The position numbers were made by a program, and so were the translations under genes. From Panopea generosa (taxonomy: Eukaryota; Mollusca; Bivalvia; Adapedonta; Hiatellidae): DNA of 64,000 nucleotides. The stretch lies in NCBI GenBank assembly GCA_029582155.1, contig CM055902.1:16201279-16265278 (forward strand), in the 5' to 3' direction. How positions within the stretch are numbered: the first letter of the stretch is position 1; the number at the start of each line of letters is the position of its first letter. The notes beneath the pieces are model-generated. The model was not told the origin of the DNA and did no database searches. It saw only the letters and a list, made by a program, of their open reading frames with translations. Shown here piece after piece: positions 11,608-24,010 of the stretch.

Positions 11608-12156
11608 AATAATGGTTTACTTTTGTACCTACCGTTCTTTATAAATAGTAATTATTCTTTAATAAATACTAGAACTCAATTATTTAGAAATTCTTTTATT
11701 CCATCATGTATTGTTTCTTGGAATGGTCTTCCGGAATACTTACGCAATTCTGAAACTCTATCATCATTCAAACACCAGCTTATGAAGCATCTGTTTAAAC
11801 TAACTAAAATACCATGTTTTTATTTAACAGGTCCTCGTAAATTATCTATTTTTCATGCACGTTTAAGAAATGGTTGTAGTAACCTAAATTATGATTTATT
11901 TGTTAACAAATTAAAACTATTTTCAACTTGTGAAAAATGTGGGCATGAAAAAGAGGACGCAGAACACTATTTCATGCAATGTCCTTCTTTTTTAAATGAT
12001 CGACTTCGTCTCTTTCATGCTACACGTCATCTTCATCCTTTAAGTGTTAAAACCTTATTACACGGGAGTGATGAAATCTCAGACAATGAAAATATTAATA
12101 TATCTAACAATGTCCAAACTTATATTAAAGACACTAAACGTTTTGATAAACAATAG
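11608..12156 (+). pseudogene. LINE ORF2 C-terminal fragment with zinc-knuckle
   Basis: The open frame corresponds to the end of a non-LTR retrotransposon polyprotein: post-RT segment (WNGLPEYLRNSETLSSFKHQ), then GPRKLSIFHARLRNGC, then a Cys/His cluster C-x2-C-x8-H-x4-C (CEKCGHEKEDAEHYFMQC), then LRLFHATRHLHPL and the TYIKDTKRF end. This C-terminal arrangement is known from jockey/I-group and related LINEs. There is no RT core, so the copy is 5' truncated. The frame has no internal stop over about 180 codons, so the insertion is fairly young. It begins directly after the palindrome arm at 11607, and is absent from the paralogous X segment. Confidence 0.85.
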
Positions 12157-12415
12157 ATCCTATTAAATCTTAGTATTTACTTCATGATGGAGCCCCTCTT
12201 TTAAGATCAGCATAGGAAACGTATATTCAAGCAATACACCCTATTTCATGTTTTACCCCTTCTTCCTGTATGAATATGTTTTATTGCCATCTTGATTGCT
12301 TATTTGTAAATAATATGTTGTTGGGAAGGGCCGATTTTAATGTTGGATAACTTGTGGCCCAACCCTTTTGCTACCACATGTATATGAAAAAGCAATAAAA
12401 TATGTTTAAAGTAAA
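12157..12415 (+). mobile_element. 3' untranslated region of the LINE fragment
   Basis: After the stop at 12154-12156 comes a non-coding stretch ending near AGCAATAAAATATG (12391-12404), which holds an AATAAA signal. Downstream, from about 12420, homology to the X segment near 38.4 kb resumes, which sets the 3' boundary of the insertion. Confidence 0.6.
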
Positions 12416-13173
12416 GTATAACTGTCACAAATATATTTTAGAAAATTGAAAAAAGACTTGACACGAAATTTCCTTTGGTGAAACGAAATAACGATAGCGA
12501 CCAACTTTATTGATATTTTCACCCAATCTGTTTCATTTCGGTTTTGGGGTTTGCAATTTCTGTGTGATTATTTCGTAAAATCTTGAGCATTGACATTAAT
12601 GAAATCAAAATAAAATACGTATACTTCCATAAAAGAACATGGGAAAAAAATATTACTACAATTGCAAAAATGCTTAATCTTATTGAATTTAATTGTGAAA
12701 ATATCGAGCTTAAGTACATCTGTTACAAGTTGTTGTCCTTACATTATCAAACATCTCAAATCCTAAACATATGATTCGAATATCAACTTGTTTAGTCTAT
12801 TTGTTGTCAATATTCATAACGATTGCTGTATTGTTTATCTTTTTATGTGATATTCTGCCTAATAATATTATTTTTTTAATCGAGAACTGTTTCACTAATG
12901 CATCAATACATACTTCTCACTGGTGACGTCATACTGAAATGGTAATGCTGAAGCTTTATGGGTTTTAAAAGTATATTATAGATGCTGTTGTAAATAACAA
13001 TAATGTTAACGCCGACACTGCTGGAGATTTAATGATTCTTAATTGTTGACAAACGAGATAAGTTATGTTTGTCTCGTATAAAGAGCAAGTCCAATGCAGT
13101 AATATAAATATTCTAAACAGGCGCGTTATCTTTTATAAACAACTTAAAGAATGTGTCCTAGACAGTATGTTCA
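12416..13173 (+). other. X segment, second half; no gene seen
   Basis: 12540-12620 (TATTTCGTAAAATCTTGAGC) matches 38460-38510 (TATTTCGTAGAGATTCTGAGC). Short open frames at 12519-12774 overlap on both strands and are AT-rich chance frames. A TGACGTCA palindrome stands at 12924-12931 without a nearby TATA box. Confidence 0.45.
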
Positions 13174-14299
13174 TTTAAATTATACTTTTTTGGTCATTCA
13201 GTCTAATGAAATCATACAACGGTCCACGTAAAATGATTAATTTTTGTCAGCACATTGAATTAATTTCAAAAGTGCCATTACTTCAGATTGAGATTACTAT
13301 TTATAAATAAATCAGTAAACATATTATTAAAGGCATTGTTGTGGCATAATGATTGGGTAAGATTATATCATTATTTCATACTAAACAGTATATATTTTAT
13401 ATTCAATATTGACATGGAAATCGAACATCTATTCAACGACACTTTAGTCGGTTATATGGTTTATTTTTCCTGGCTCGATCTATTATGGTAATGCGATTTT
13501 TAAGTTTCATAGGAGCCTGGGTAATTTTCAATTTGAATTATTGTAGAAGTTCATCGACCTATGTTTATCCTTAATGCTCAAACGTACTAAATGTTCGTGT
13601 TCGGCAATGATTCAATTTACAAGTTGCCATCACATTTTCTGATCTTTAATTGTGAGATGCCAGAATTACTTGGAACTCGATGATGTTCATTCTAAGGTCT
13701 TAACCCTTTACTCCATAGATACGCGTTTTCCCGCATCATTTAAATTATATTTTATTGGTCATTCAGATTAATTAAATCATACAACGGTCCACGTAAAATG
13801 ATTCAATTTTGTCAGCACATTGAATTAATTTCAAAAGTGCCATTACTTCAGATTGAGAATACTATTTATAAATAAATCAGTAAACGTATTATTAAAGGCA
13901 TTGTTGTGGCATGATAATAGGGTAAGATTATATCATTTTATTCTAAACAGTATATATTTTATATTCAATATTGACATGGAAATCGAACACCTATTCAACG
14001 ACATTTTAGTCGGTTATATGGTTTATTTTTCCTGGCTCGATCTATTATGGTAATGCGATTTTTAAGTTTCATAGGAGCCTGGGTAATTTTCAATTTAAAT
14101 TATTGTAGAAGTTCATCGCCCTATGTTATCCTTAATGCTCAAACGTACTAAATGTTCGTGCTCGGCAATAATTCAATTTACAAATTGCCATCACATTTTC
14201 TGATCTTAAATTGTGAGATGCCAGACTTACTTGGTACTCGATGATGTTCATTCTAATGTCTTAACCCTTTACTCCATAGATACGCGTTTTCCCGCACCA
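13174..14299 (+). repeat. 565-bp tandem duplication, two copies
   Basis: 13174-13738 is repeated at 13739-14299 with few differences, all scattered substitutions and small indels. Both copies start TTTAAATTATA and end TACGCGTTTTCCCGCA. A 66-67 codon frame (ending YMVYFSWLDLLW) is open in both, even across a net 3-bp indel, but it starts at a TTG, not an ATG, and most differences change the residue, so it is not called a gene. The right breakpoint falls 39 bp inside a piggyBac-like MITE, so only its left end was duplicated. Confidence 0.9.
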
Positions 14300-14440
14300 A
14301 TCACAGAAGGCCTTTGAAAACAGTGCAGGAAGAGTTCAGATGGCTCGTAACGAGCAATCTATAAACATAATTCACCCACTAATTCAAAAGCCTTCTATAT
14401 TAGAGGTAACCAAAGGCGTCTATATGAAGTAAAGGATTAA
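14261..14440. mobile_element. piggyBac-like MITE, 180 bp
   Basis: Starts TTAACCCTTTACTCCATAGA and ends with a near inverse complement (ATATGAAGTAAAGGATTAA). TTAA at each edge and a TTAACCCTTT start are the signatures of piggyBac-group elements. Inner sequences are also inverted (AGAAGGC at 14306, GCCTTCT at 14390), so it folds back. A solo left end of 39 bp is at 13700-13738 because of the tandem duplication. No transposase is encoded. Confidence 0.7.
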
Positions 14441-17204
14441 TTAAACAATGTATGCTTATCCTTACATCTCTCTTTCAGTACCTTAAACGATTAACTGTAT
14501 CCGGTTTTAAAATGTCACTCCCTTAATGCATTACCGTGTCATCAATTGTTTATGAAACGTTTATTGAATTAACAGCGAATTATTAATTTTAATACAATGG
14601 TTCATATGCAGTACAAATATATTACAAACATTTTAATTTCGCGAAAAAATCCCACCATTGATTTTTGTTCTTTATTCTATAGTAAATAATAACAGTTTGA
14701 AGGCTTGTCATTCATAGAAAGACCCACATGAAAGAGGTGAAACTTACATTTTACTGTTTGTCAACCTCTGCACTATTACAATATGATGAGAAAAGTAGGA
14801 GTCGTGTGTCATATAAGAACTTTTTTTCTGCTCAGAGTGAACACTGTTGACAAATGAAAGTAGATTTCAGAAATCATGTATTCATACCCCAATTTCCAAG
14901 CATCATTTAGTTTTTTCTAAATTCACAATTCAAACATGACAATGATTTCAAAATGTTCAAAATACATCAATGATGCCATTCAAATAAAAAAATAACATTG
15001 AAATAAAGGAAATGCATTTTTAAAGAAGAAGAAACAAGGATTATTTATAACCGCCATTATGCGACTACCTTACGGAAGCAATTCCTTTTTTCCAATGGTG
15101 GTACTATGCCTTAAGGGTTAAACTTTTCCGCGTTAATGACCGAAATTAATTGTGAAATATGACCGCTTTTCTGTTGAAAGTAACTGCAATGAGGTTTCAA
15201 AGAAGTAAACACGGTCATTTCAAGACTCCATGTTATTATAATTCAACAGATCACTTTCTTTAAAACAGTCAACAGAAAATGACAGTCACAAAATTTTAAA
15301 TTCGTGTATAACCAACCACTATCAAATTAAAGGTATATAATGAAAAAGAGACATTTTAGACATATAGCAATCCAATTTGTAAAACGGAGGGTTTCCGCAG
15401 TTTAGTCGCAAAATACATATATTTTATACATATATTTCTAATTTGTTATGCTTTTTTTTTGTGATTTAAATGTTACTAGTGATGTATTTGGAATATTTTG
15501 CAAGCATTGCCATATTTGAATTGTGAATTAAGAAAAATAATTGATGTTTAAGATTATTTTGTATGGATATATTATTTCTACTTTCTAAGTTTACTTTCAC
15601 TTTGACAACACTAAATAGTAAATAAAAAAGATAATGACACAATACCCTTAGTTTTTACACTACATATGTCAATAAACAATACAATGTAAGTGTCATTTCT
15701 GTGAATGACAAGCTTTCAAAAATGTTTTATTTGTCGTAAATAGAAGATGACAACAGATCAATGGTTGGTTTACAGCTTATAGGTTGAGATTTTATCTCTG
15801 CTCCACAGAAAAATGTCTCGTTTCTATAAGAGTGCTATGTGTATAAGGAACTCGTACTGATTACATAAATAATGACATATTCTTTAGTAAATATTAACAA
15901 TGTCGAATAACGCATATGCCAAAATGAAAGTTATAGAAATATAAAATATATTCATATCGAGATGTTATTTTATTAACAACGTTATTTTATGGTTTGAGGA
16001 TGGAAATATATGTTATGAGGTTTGATAAACCGTTTATCGTTCCCAAGTAGGCAATAAAAAAGATCGACACACATATATTACTAGCATTTGACCGGTAGAT
16101 CATGGGTTTTTTTGTTATGTAAAAATAAGGCATTCAGAGTAGTTCCAAGATTGTAAAATATATAATTCCGCATTCTTTTCTTCGTAGCTTTACTTCTTAC
16201 TTATTTAATATATTGGTTGCTCAAGTGTTGCTTTTTAATTGGGACAAGAAGGGTTGAGTAAAATTATAATAGTGTATCTGTCTAAGTAGATTTTACGATT
16301 TGAGTATACGATCTAAGGTTTTAAATCTCATAAATTTAGCAATCAGTTGCTATAATTTTAGTGAAGAATTTAATTTATATACGGTTTGCTAATATATCAA
16401 AATAAATATATCATGTAGGAATAATTCCATCATGATAGTCCTCTAATCTGATGTTTTATCAATGTTTCTACAATACTGAAAGTAGATATTCCATATTTTG
16501 AACTATTATCCAATTTATTTCAACAACCAACTAATCTTCGGTCATGTTGCAAAATTATTCACGTTTTAACAAACGTTGTGTGCGAACATGACAGAAACAG
16601 AACACAAAATTCCTGCAAAGCGGCCATAACTTCACTTTGGTAACACTGAAATTGTTTGTTTTTTAATTTTCATAAAGTGCTTTTGTAGGGTAATTTGAAT
16701 ATTTCAGATGTTAAAAATTTAAAATAAAATAAAACGCAAATATTTTAGAAAACTGAGACACGCGTTTGCTGCGTGATAGTTATGTTGTTTAATTTAAAGT
16801 CAGCGAACGTTGTATGGTTATATTTATCGAGAGTGCCGCAAAACAAGATTTATATCAATTCATAACCCTGCATAAAACATAAATAATACATCGCATCGAG
16901 TTATAGTTTCTAATTTCCAAATTACGGAAAATGATAAAAATGATGAACGCAAGAAGTAACAGTGGCTATTTATACAGTCAGCCATTTTGATTTTTTTCTT
17001 ACTGGTATACAGTATTTTCGGTGTACCAATCTATTTTAAAACGTTAAGCATTCTTAGTCCACGTGTGTAAGACAATGTTGTTATAAGGGCATTCGCGGCA
17101 ATACAAAGGACACAGTTGGGTAAATTCCTCATTACAAATACTTTATATGGATAAAGCACCTATATAACAAACATAACATAGAGACAAGCATTTAGATTAT
17201 TTAC
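14441..17204 (+). other. No gene or repeat recognised
   Basis: About 2.8 kb of AT-rich sequence between the MITE and the start of unit B. I found no open frame above 60 codons, no tRNA-like motif and no convincing match to the other units. It could be unit A sequence whose partners were deleted. Confidence 0.4.
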
Positions 17205-17224
17205 ATATATATATATGTAAGATA

Positions 17225-17470
17225 CTGTTTTGGTAGAGCATATACTTTGCTTGTGATAGGTCGTAGGTTCGATTCCCATGAGGATCATACCAAATTCTTA
17301 AAAACTGGTGCCGGAAGCTTTCTTGTTTGGCTCTCACCAGGATAGTTCTAGGTATAATCTGCCCGGTATCAACTTGATATGACTGGGTTAGGAATAATAC
17401 CATCTGTTATGACACTCCGTTGTGATGCGCTTAGAATACTTACCCAAGAAGACTGTTCTCAAAACTAAAA
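17225..17470 (+). mobile_element. SINE-A copy 2
   Basis: The tRNA-like head has TTTGGTAGAGCATATACTTTG (A-box side, 17228 on) and GTAGGTTCGATTCCC (B box, 17263-17277). The body shares GAAGCTTTCTTGTTTGGC and AGGATAGTTCTAGGTATAA with copy 1. Together with copy 1 it marks the left edge of two successive array units. Confidence 0.75.
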
Positions 17471-19600
17471 GAATGTTAATGGCAACTCTAAATACCATAG
17501 AGCAACAACAGTAACATTATGCATCCTTTGAAAGCAAATTGATATATCACATGAATAGAAGAATAATAATCAAGTCATGTTCATTTAATCAGCAGCAGAA
17601 TAAAATAGCTGAAAACATGGCATTTATTTACGTTCGTTCAATCAGTACCGCATTCCAATTTAACAAAAGCACCATCCCATTTTACTTAAAAATCTTATAA
17701 AAGTCTTATTTCACGTATGCTTTAACAAATATTATCCTATTAATTATACAAAATTTTGCTGTTCATTCAGCAATGTAAAATATTGCATTTTATATACGCA
17801 TATTATATTTTACATGAGTTATGCCCCTTTTTATGCTTACTTTTACGTTTTGTTGGGTGTCAGTTCAATAACGGAGCAGTCTTTATGGAGTATTGTAATG
17901 ATAGCATCACTATCTCATTTTATCGCTGTATTCGTTCGTCTCTTCATCCTTTTAAAACTGTCATGAAAATGCTGGTGGTCGAGGTACGTTCAAGACCTCT
18001 CTGTCATCTTGCGCTCTGACAAAATAGTCCCTGAAAAAAATAAATATCCTGTAACTTAGCAAATAATGTCAATCTTCGCATAACTACAAATTAATATTTT
18101 AATCGGACTATTCCTGCGAACTCTACGAAACCAATGAACATTTTCATCGTAAATTGTTTTACCCTAAATTTACATATTTTAAAACTAAAAGATCTACTAA
18201 ACGTAAGGAATATTTAATGTTTTCTTAAATCCGTTCTTATCCCAAATGAAAATATTGAACTTACTTTTGATTACAATGTCCAGGGTTAAAGCGTGTATTC
18301 ATTCGCGTGCTAGGAATTTTTATGTTGTTCTTATGTCTGCGATATATTCAAATATATTTATTTTGAATTTATTGCTTAACAATGCTAAATTGCTTCAAGC
18401 GATAAAATTTTCCAATAAGCAATAACTTGTTTTTTGAACCAGTATATCGGTAATTATTCCTCTTTACAAACAAGTTATAACATTTCAAAAGAAAGCATCA
18501 GAGTTGTTCAAAGCTCCGCTAGTTGAACGCTATGTTAGGGGAAAAAGTATATGTTTTCAATATCTTTAAAATTCGAAGGTACAAGTTCAAGTACAATAGG
18601 TAACAGAATAAGAATGCCATTTTGTTACGAATGCCAGTAAATTATTGCTGTGAATGAGTTAAATACTAAAATATTATGATAAGAAAATTGATGTTACCGT
18701 GGCATTATGCTAACAGTGTTTTGAACAACAATGCCGTGGTTTCTAGTTAGAAAGTAGTAAATTCCTTCAATTTTCCTTTCTATTGCGATGATTAACTTAC
18801 ATACTTTGGTTATAAACATTGCAGTACATGGCTTAATATATAAATGATTTGTCATAAAGTTTGAATTTAAATTTCGCAATCGGTAAGATATTTATCGTTT
18901 ATTGCCTTCATAGATCAAATTTTTAATGTACATGTTATAAATCACTTTTAAAATAGCACATGTGTTTTTTATTTCAATATACTTTATATTAGATCACCAG
19001 CGCGGAGCCAAAAAATATTTTGCGTACAAATCGTATATATGTAAATATTTATATGGTTAATTATATAAAGTACCATTCTTGTTTATGTATATTTAAACAA
19101 ATTTAGTGGATAAAGGAACACTTGTACCTCATTATATACTTTTTTATGACTTAAAAGCTTTTACAAACCAAATATCATAAGCAGCTATTTGTTTTTTCAT
19201 ACATGTTCTCTTGAAAAAATAATCCATAATTTTTCACTTATCCTATACTATGTAAACACAAACTGTTTAACGTGTTTTGGTTGATAGTATTTAAGTAGAA
19301 ACGAGGTTAATTATCAAATAATGCATCTGTAAACTAAATCTGTTTTGGGCTTAATTGTCTGCCATTGATTTTACGACTGCTGTGACAACGATTTTAGTTG
19401 ACTGTTAAACAAAAGAATTCATAAAATGAGACGTAATTAGGAAATAATTTGTATTTAAAAAATCGCTTGGGTATTAAAATTAGAAATATAGAGGATTTGG
19501 GTGGCAAATGAAGTAACAAGTGTTTGTAATAACTCTGGAATATATATTTCACTATTGTAAACAAATTTACATGGAATACAAAGTCTTAATTTACTTACCA
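17471..19600 (+). other. Y segment of unit B, proximal part; no gene seen
   Basis: Collinear with unit A from about 0.5 to 4.3 kb but shorter, so one side has indels. The stretch 19330-19570 is the best match to unit C (39690-39920). Open frames at 17756-18019 and 18694-18879 have no recognisable domain and are not conserved in the paralogous copies. Confidence 0.5.
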
Positions 19601-19919
19601 ATGTGTGTTATAAGGTTTTGTGTTGTTTTCCTAACATTCCTACAAAACAGTTGAAAATTCCATTCGCATGTTCCTACATTACACACAAATTAACATATAG
19701 AGCAGTTCCTTTTCGATATATATTTATTCTTTAATGATTATCAAATCTTTTATATAAACTGTAATGGCCACTATATACGCTTCAAAACATAGTTCAAACA
19801 AAGTTTCAATCTTGTCTCCTAACGCACATTCCCCGGCATTTCTACCATAAAACCCAGACCTCTCTCCTCCAGTTCAAAACTCAAACTGAAACTAACTTTC
19901 TGTACTTTTTGTACTGCTA

Positions 19920-20022
19920 CTAATTGTCATAAATGTCCGTTAATTCATAAGTAGTCACGTTTGTCTCAAGACCATTCAAGACAGAATCATCAACAAAGTT
20001 CACATCTCCATTTTTAGACCTG
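19920..20022 (-). CDS. Candidate terminal exon fragment (unidentified)
   Basis: On the minus strand, after a GTAAACAG that could be a weak splice acceptor, the frame reads SKNGDVNFVDDSVLNGLETN and then TTYELTDIYDN before two stops in tandem. The composition is protein-like and the end has tyrosine motifs (YELT, YDN) such as are seen in receptor tails, but I cannot name a family. The polypyrimidine tract is poor, upstream exons are not evident, and the block is not seen in units A or C. It may be chance or a pseudogene remnant. Confidence 0.2.
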
Positions 20023-20380
20023 TTTACGCTATTTCATTGACAGGATGTCAATCATCAGAAGTATTCCCAATGAAAATACAGAACATCTATAACCAATAAT
20101 GACTTTTTTATTATCTTATCTAACTAGGATATATCCCACATTATTACTTTATCTTGGGTTTAAATATTGCATTATTAAACTAATACATCAATAATTACTA
20201 AGTGACTGACTATAAAACATACATATTAATTTATGTTATGAACAAGATAATTTTTATATTATATTTCAATATTTTAACTGAAGTTCAAAAAAATGATGTT
20301 AAGCAGGAGACAGTAGCATTCGAAGGATATATCCACAACATCTTAAACTTATAACTAAATTTGCATATCTATTAGAAATA

Positions 20381-21950
20381 TACTAGCCCACACTTCCAAC
20401 GCATCACATGGTAAATATTCTTTTGTGAACTAAATTAAAGAAAACATGACATACAATAAGACGTCTTTAATACACGTTAAAATTTTATAATACGACAAAA
20501 TAAGAATCATTATCATGACAAAATATCAATTGTAATGCAACATGGGTATAGCAACAATGTTCACATCTTATCACAGACAGTCAGAAACGTGTTTGCCCAC
20601 GCTGAGCGTGAAGTACAGCAACACATCTCCTCCTCCTCATCGAACCAATTTAGTGACGAATGGAACGCATTGGAATGTTGTTCTACTCGTCAATCATAGC
20701 AGCTTCGAGATCTGACAATGTCTATGGTTAGTAAAGACTTCGGCGTATGCGTCTGTCTTACTCATCTCAGATTTGCTCTATGGGTGAGAAATCAGGGGAT
20801 ATAGCCGATCATTCCATCACGTCTACGTTGTTATGCTGTAGAAACTGGGCCGTGAGGGTTGCTGTATGGGGTCAAGTGTTATCCTGCTTGATTATTACAT
20901 GGCCAGGGTGGGTTCTGGTAATAGGCACGACTACGGCGTTCAAGACTTCATGCACATATCGTTGAGCATTAAGGTTACCTCTGATAACCCCAAGACCCAG
21001 CTTTCCATCTTACTTTATGCCTCCCCATATCATGACTCCCCGCTGAAATCGATCATTTCTCTTACGTGGTGAATAATACCTCTTCCCATTTAATCGTTAC
21101 CCACCGTCTATGTGTATGACTTCAATGCAGATAGGCTCGACGATGATGATTAAGGACTAGTCCAACATAGGCACGACTCTCTCGGTCTTCTGTTAATGGT
21201 GTGAGCACTAATAGGACGTCCAAGTTGGCCGATTGTAGCTGCTGTTCATTTGGCAGGAAGTGGTTTGCCTCGTAAATGACTTTGGCGATTGATATTATCC
21301 TGTGCCAAACACGTCTGCTATGGCGGCGTGGGAAATCTGCAACTGTTCCTGAAACATAAAGTTAACGCAAATTATACCTTAGGCTATAATTAAATTTCAA
21401 CGACATATCATTGGTGCAAATTTTGATATGTTAAGTTTATGCTTTTCTTTTTTAAAAACGCTTTTTGTATCAGTCAAGAGTATTATCAATTTATAGTGGA
21501 ATAAATGTCTTATTGGACGTTATATCATTTCAAATATCAACAAATAAAAAACTATCTGTCTGTTGGTACTTCTCCCACAGCCTGGTAATGGTTGACTGTG
21601 TGCATTTGAGTTGGCGGGATAACTGTCTGGGCGATGCTCCGCGTTGAAGCATACCAACAGCATGACCTACTTAATCATTGCATGGTAATGGAAGTTAAAT
21701 TCTAATGGGACTGGGATTGGAGATACCGGTCAACACATATTTAAACTTTTTTGATTTCCACGTGCAGCATGGAAATAGTTTTCCGTTGAAACAGCCCGTG
21801 TTCAGTCATCCATGAAGATAATTTCTTCATGTTTTCGCAAATAGATTTCAATTATGGTGAACACAATATAAATATGAAGACATTATGAATTTTCAGTTGT
21901 AATAAAAAATATTTCAAAACTACGTGATGCGTTGGAAGTATGGGTTAATA
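20381..21950 (-). mobile_element. Tc1-like DNA transposon with both terminal repeats
   Basis: Terminal inverted repeats of about 30 bp lie at 20381-20410 and 21921-21950; both contain ACTTCCAACGCATCAC, and 25 of 30 positions agree. TA stands at both edges, as expected from the TA target of Tc1/mariner elements. The 1.57-kb length is usual for the group. The interior encodes a broken transposase on the minus strand. Units A and C lack the element at this position (4.3-4.5 kb; 39.9-40.1 kb), so it entered unit B after the duplication. Confidence 0.9.
20600..21660 (-). pseudogene. Tc1/IS630-type transposase, degenerate
   Basis: Read on the minus strand, from N to C: a helix-turn-helix with GMLQRGASPRQLSRQLKC and TITRLWEKYQQT (about 21655-21545); RFQRGVMIWGGI (about 21050); GVIRGNLNAQRYVHEVL (about 20980); HVIIKQDNT holding the second catalytic Asp (about 20890); SPDFSPIEQI holding the catalytic Glu (about 20785); and IDE-NNIPM near 20685. 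These match the order in Tc1-like DD34E proteins. Several stops (for example after QDNT, in the EW and DEW positions) and frame breaks, plus a non-homologous 200-bp stretch at 21345-21545, show it is inactive. Confidence 0.9.
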
Positions 21951-23298
21951 TATACTTTATTATACAAGAAGTGTTAAGAGGTTTTACCGTCTTGGAATAG
22001 TCAGTTTATCTTGCAGTGTTAAGGTACTTTAAATAATCATTCTTCACTCACATGTCATATCACTTCTACTGTATGGTTGTATTGTTTATACTAACATTGT
22101 TGTAGTATTATTCTAATAGATATTTTTTTATATCTGTGTACTTTAAATACTAAGACCGTTTTAGACATACATTTTCCCATTTACACGGTCTTGTTCAACT
22201 AAATAAAATACTACGTCATGCACTGAACTTCGTTCTTTTGTATTAAGTGCGTGCTATTATCATCAAACTTGGCTGTTGAATTGCGCTTCATCTTCATGCC
22301 TTTCTCTATAACTGGTTCATGTGTATGTGCATAGGATACATGCATACATAATTAAAGCATTGAGTTGAAACAGTGACATAAATTCCTTTATGCATATGTT
22401 ATTTACCATTTTCAGAACGAACCATCATATAGCTGTAGGCATATTCTCCTCGGGGTTACAAATTGTTTTATCATTTAGTTTAACGTTTGAATCTGAAAAA
22501 CTGAGTCATTAATGATTAATCCTTTCAATGGTGAAGTAATGCGCAAATGTCATCTAGATGATAATGATACGATTCTACGCTTCTATGCAAAGCAAAGCCT
22601 AACACTTTGTGTGAGTTTTATTAGAAAATATTGACAATACCCTGAGGATTAACATTTCAAACAGCGATACACGATCTCACCCTAATTGCAAAAATAACCA
22701 GTTGTAACTACCATTTACAGCAATACAGGTAACACATATCCGCCTTATTGGAAGCACAATATATGTTATACATTTTTGGGAAATGTTGTTCTTTTCCTGA
22801 ACCAAGGCTTGGGAAAGCTCAGTAACGTTTCTCGGTGGTGGCTAACGAGCAATAGTGTGTTTTCCTAACCCAACTCAGACATTCTCAATAAGAGTTTTGC
22901 GTTTTTAAAGTCCCAAAGTGTACTTAATTAAAACATGGTTTAAAACTATGATATAGGTATACTTTAAACTGAAAGTGCAATACAAAGCTGTATTCAAACT
23001 AATCTTGAACATATGTTGTATCATATTTTATCATTAATATGCTTAATCCGACCGACAGTACTAGGAAGTGACACAAGTTAATGCTGTACTATTTTGTCAG
23101 GAGGTTTTCAATATTCTTGACTCATTCCGACATTAATGTAAACCTATTTGAATATACTGTGAAATAAAGAATTGTTTTTAATGCTTCGGTTATATATGTA
23201 TATATGTCAAGATATATATACCAAATATTAAATGGCACTACACATACTCATATATATACAATTGCTATCTAACGATTAATATTGCTTTTTATTTATAG
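21951..23298 (+). other. Y segment of unit B, distal part; no gene seen
   Basis: 21965-22100 matches 4540-4680, 22260-22620 matches 5085-5410 and 40100-40340, and 22920-23180 matches 5490-5740 and 40345-40610 (TTTAAACTGAAAGTGCAA in A and B). This is one of the few places where three copies can be compared, and it shows roughly equal divergence among them. There is no coding signal. Confidence 0.5.
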
Positions 23299-23450
23299 GA
23301 GTTGAGAGGATCGGAGGTAGAGTTCGGACCCAGTTTTGAAGACTTACGGGTTCGATGCTCCGTCAAGATAATAAGGAATACACATTTTTATGCCTATGCT
23401 TAGTACAGTTTCTACCCATGAAGACCCCGAGCATAACATCTTTAAGTTTT
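23299..23450 (+). mobile_element. SINE-D-like remnant, copy 2
   Basis: Counterpart of 5851-5995. It keeps GGAGGTAGAGTTCGGAC (A-box side) and a good B box, ACGGGTTCGATGCTCC (23347-23362), then CCTATGCTTAGTACAG. The better-preserved B box here supports a tRNA origin for both copies. Confidence 0.6.
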
Positions 23451-23711
23451 AGTTACTAGTTAAAGGTAAGTCTTACTCAGATATTAGCATCACAACAATA
23501 AGATAAAGCTACTGCTAAAAAATAAAACTATTTGCAATGGAGATGATATCAGGTTTTATTGCAATCATATAAGACAAAAATAGAACCTTGAACTCAAGAA
23601 AGAAAACGTAACAATAGCAAGATTGTTCCATAAAATGACGTCATAGTATAAGTCAATTCAAGTTAAAGTTATATCGATTGCGCTGCATCGGTCGAGCTAA
23701 GCATTCTAGTA

Positions 23712-24010
23712 GCTGGAATTTTATGAAACTTGCCAGGAAGCATCATTACCAAGTGGAGAGTGTGTGTGTATTGTCTTTGTGTTTTATTTCTATGATTTTT
23801 CACAAAGTTATGGTCCTTTGAATATGTCCATTACCACACATCATTTTTTTTGATCTTCAAGAACAAGAAAGTGTAATGAGACTTGGAACATGAATAATGC
23901 AGTAGAGGTCAATGTGTGGCGGTGCAGAATGAAGAACCAAACATCTCTTCCAAACATTATCTTCCCTTTACACCCCTTTCCCTTTAAAAGCAATGCAGCT
24001 ACTACTAAAT
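23712..24010. mobile_element. Unclassified insertion in unit B
   Basis: This stretch has different composition from its neighbours and no match in A or C, where the minisatellite sits instead. Words such as ATGAAACTTGCCAGGAAGC and CACAAAGTTATGGTCCTTTG are reminiscent of a repeat seen widely in bivalve genomes (recalled, not checked). Overlapping open frames of about 65 codons on both strands are not convincing. No terminal repeats were identified, so boundaries are approximate. Confidence 0.35.

Larger units (their letters stand above)
165..17200 (+). repeat. Unit A of a large head-to-tail segmental array
   Basis: First copy of a diverged segment that recurs in the same orientation at 17.2, 39.7 and 53.7 kb. 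Anchors seen directly: the SINE-A at 182-436 with its flank to 620 matches 17225-17640; 2330-2860 matches 17925-18550; 3590-3750 matches 53705-53830; 3790-4270 matches 18985-19570 and partly 39845-39920; 4540-5740 matches 21965-23180 and 40100-40610; 6490-7110 matches 40610-41200; the minisatellite at 7864-10239 has a short counterpart at 41897-42182; 10500-10930 and 12540-12620 match 37915-38510. The Z segment found in units B and C is not seen in A, so A looks deleted between its minisatellite and its X segment. No host gene was found in it. Confidence 0.75.

Noticed and set aside
13288-14053. Two similar 66-67 codon genes
   Set aside because: They start at TTG rather than ATG, lie inside a recent tandem duplication, and their differences mostly alter residues.
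20747-21072. Two + strand open frames of about 70 codons
   Set aside because: They are antisense to the Tc1-like transposase remnant.
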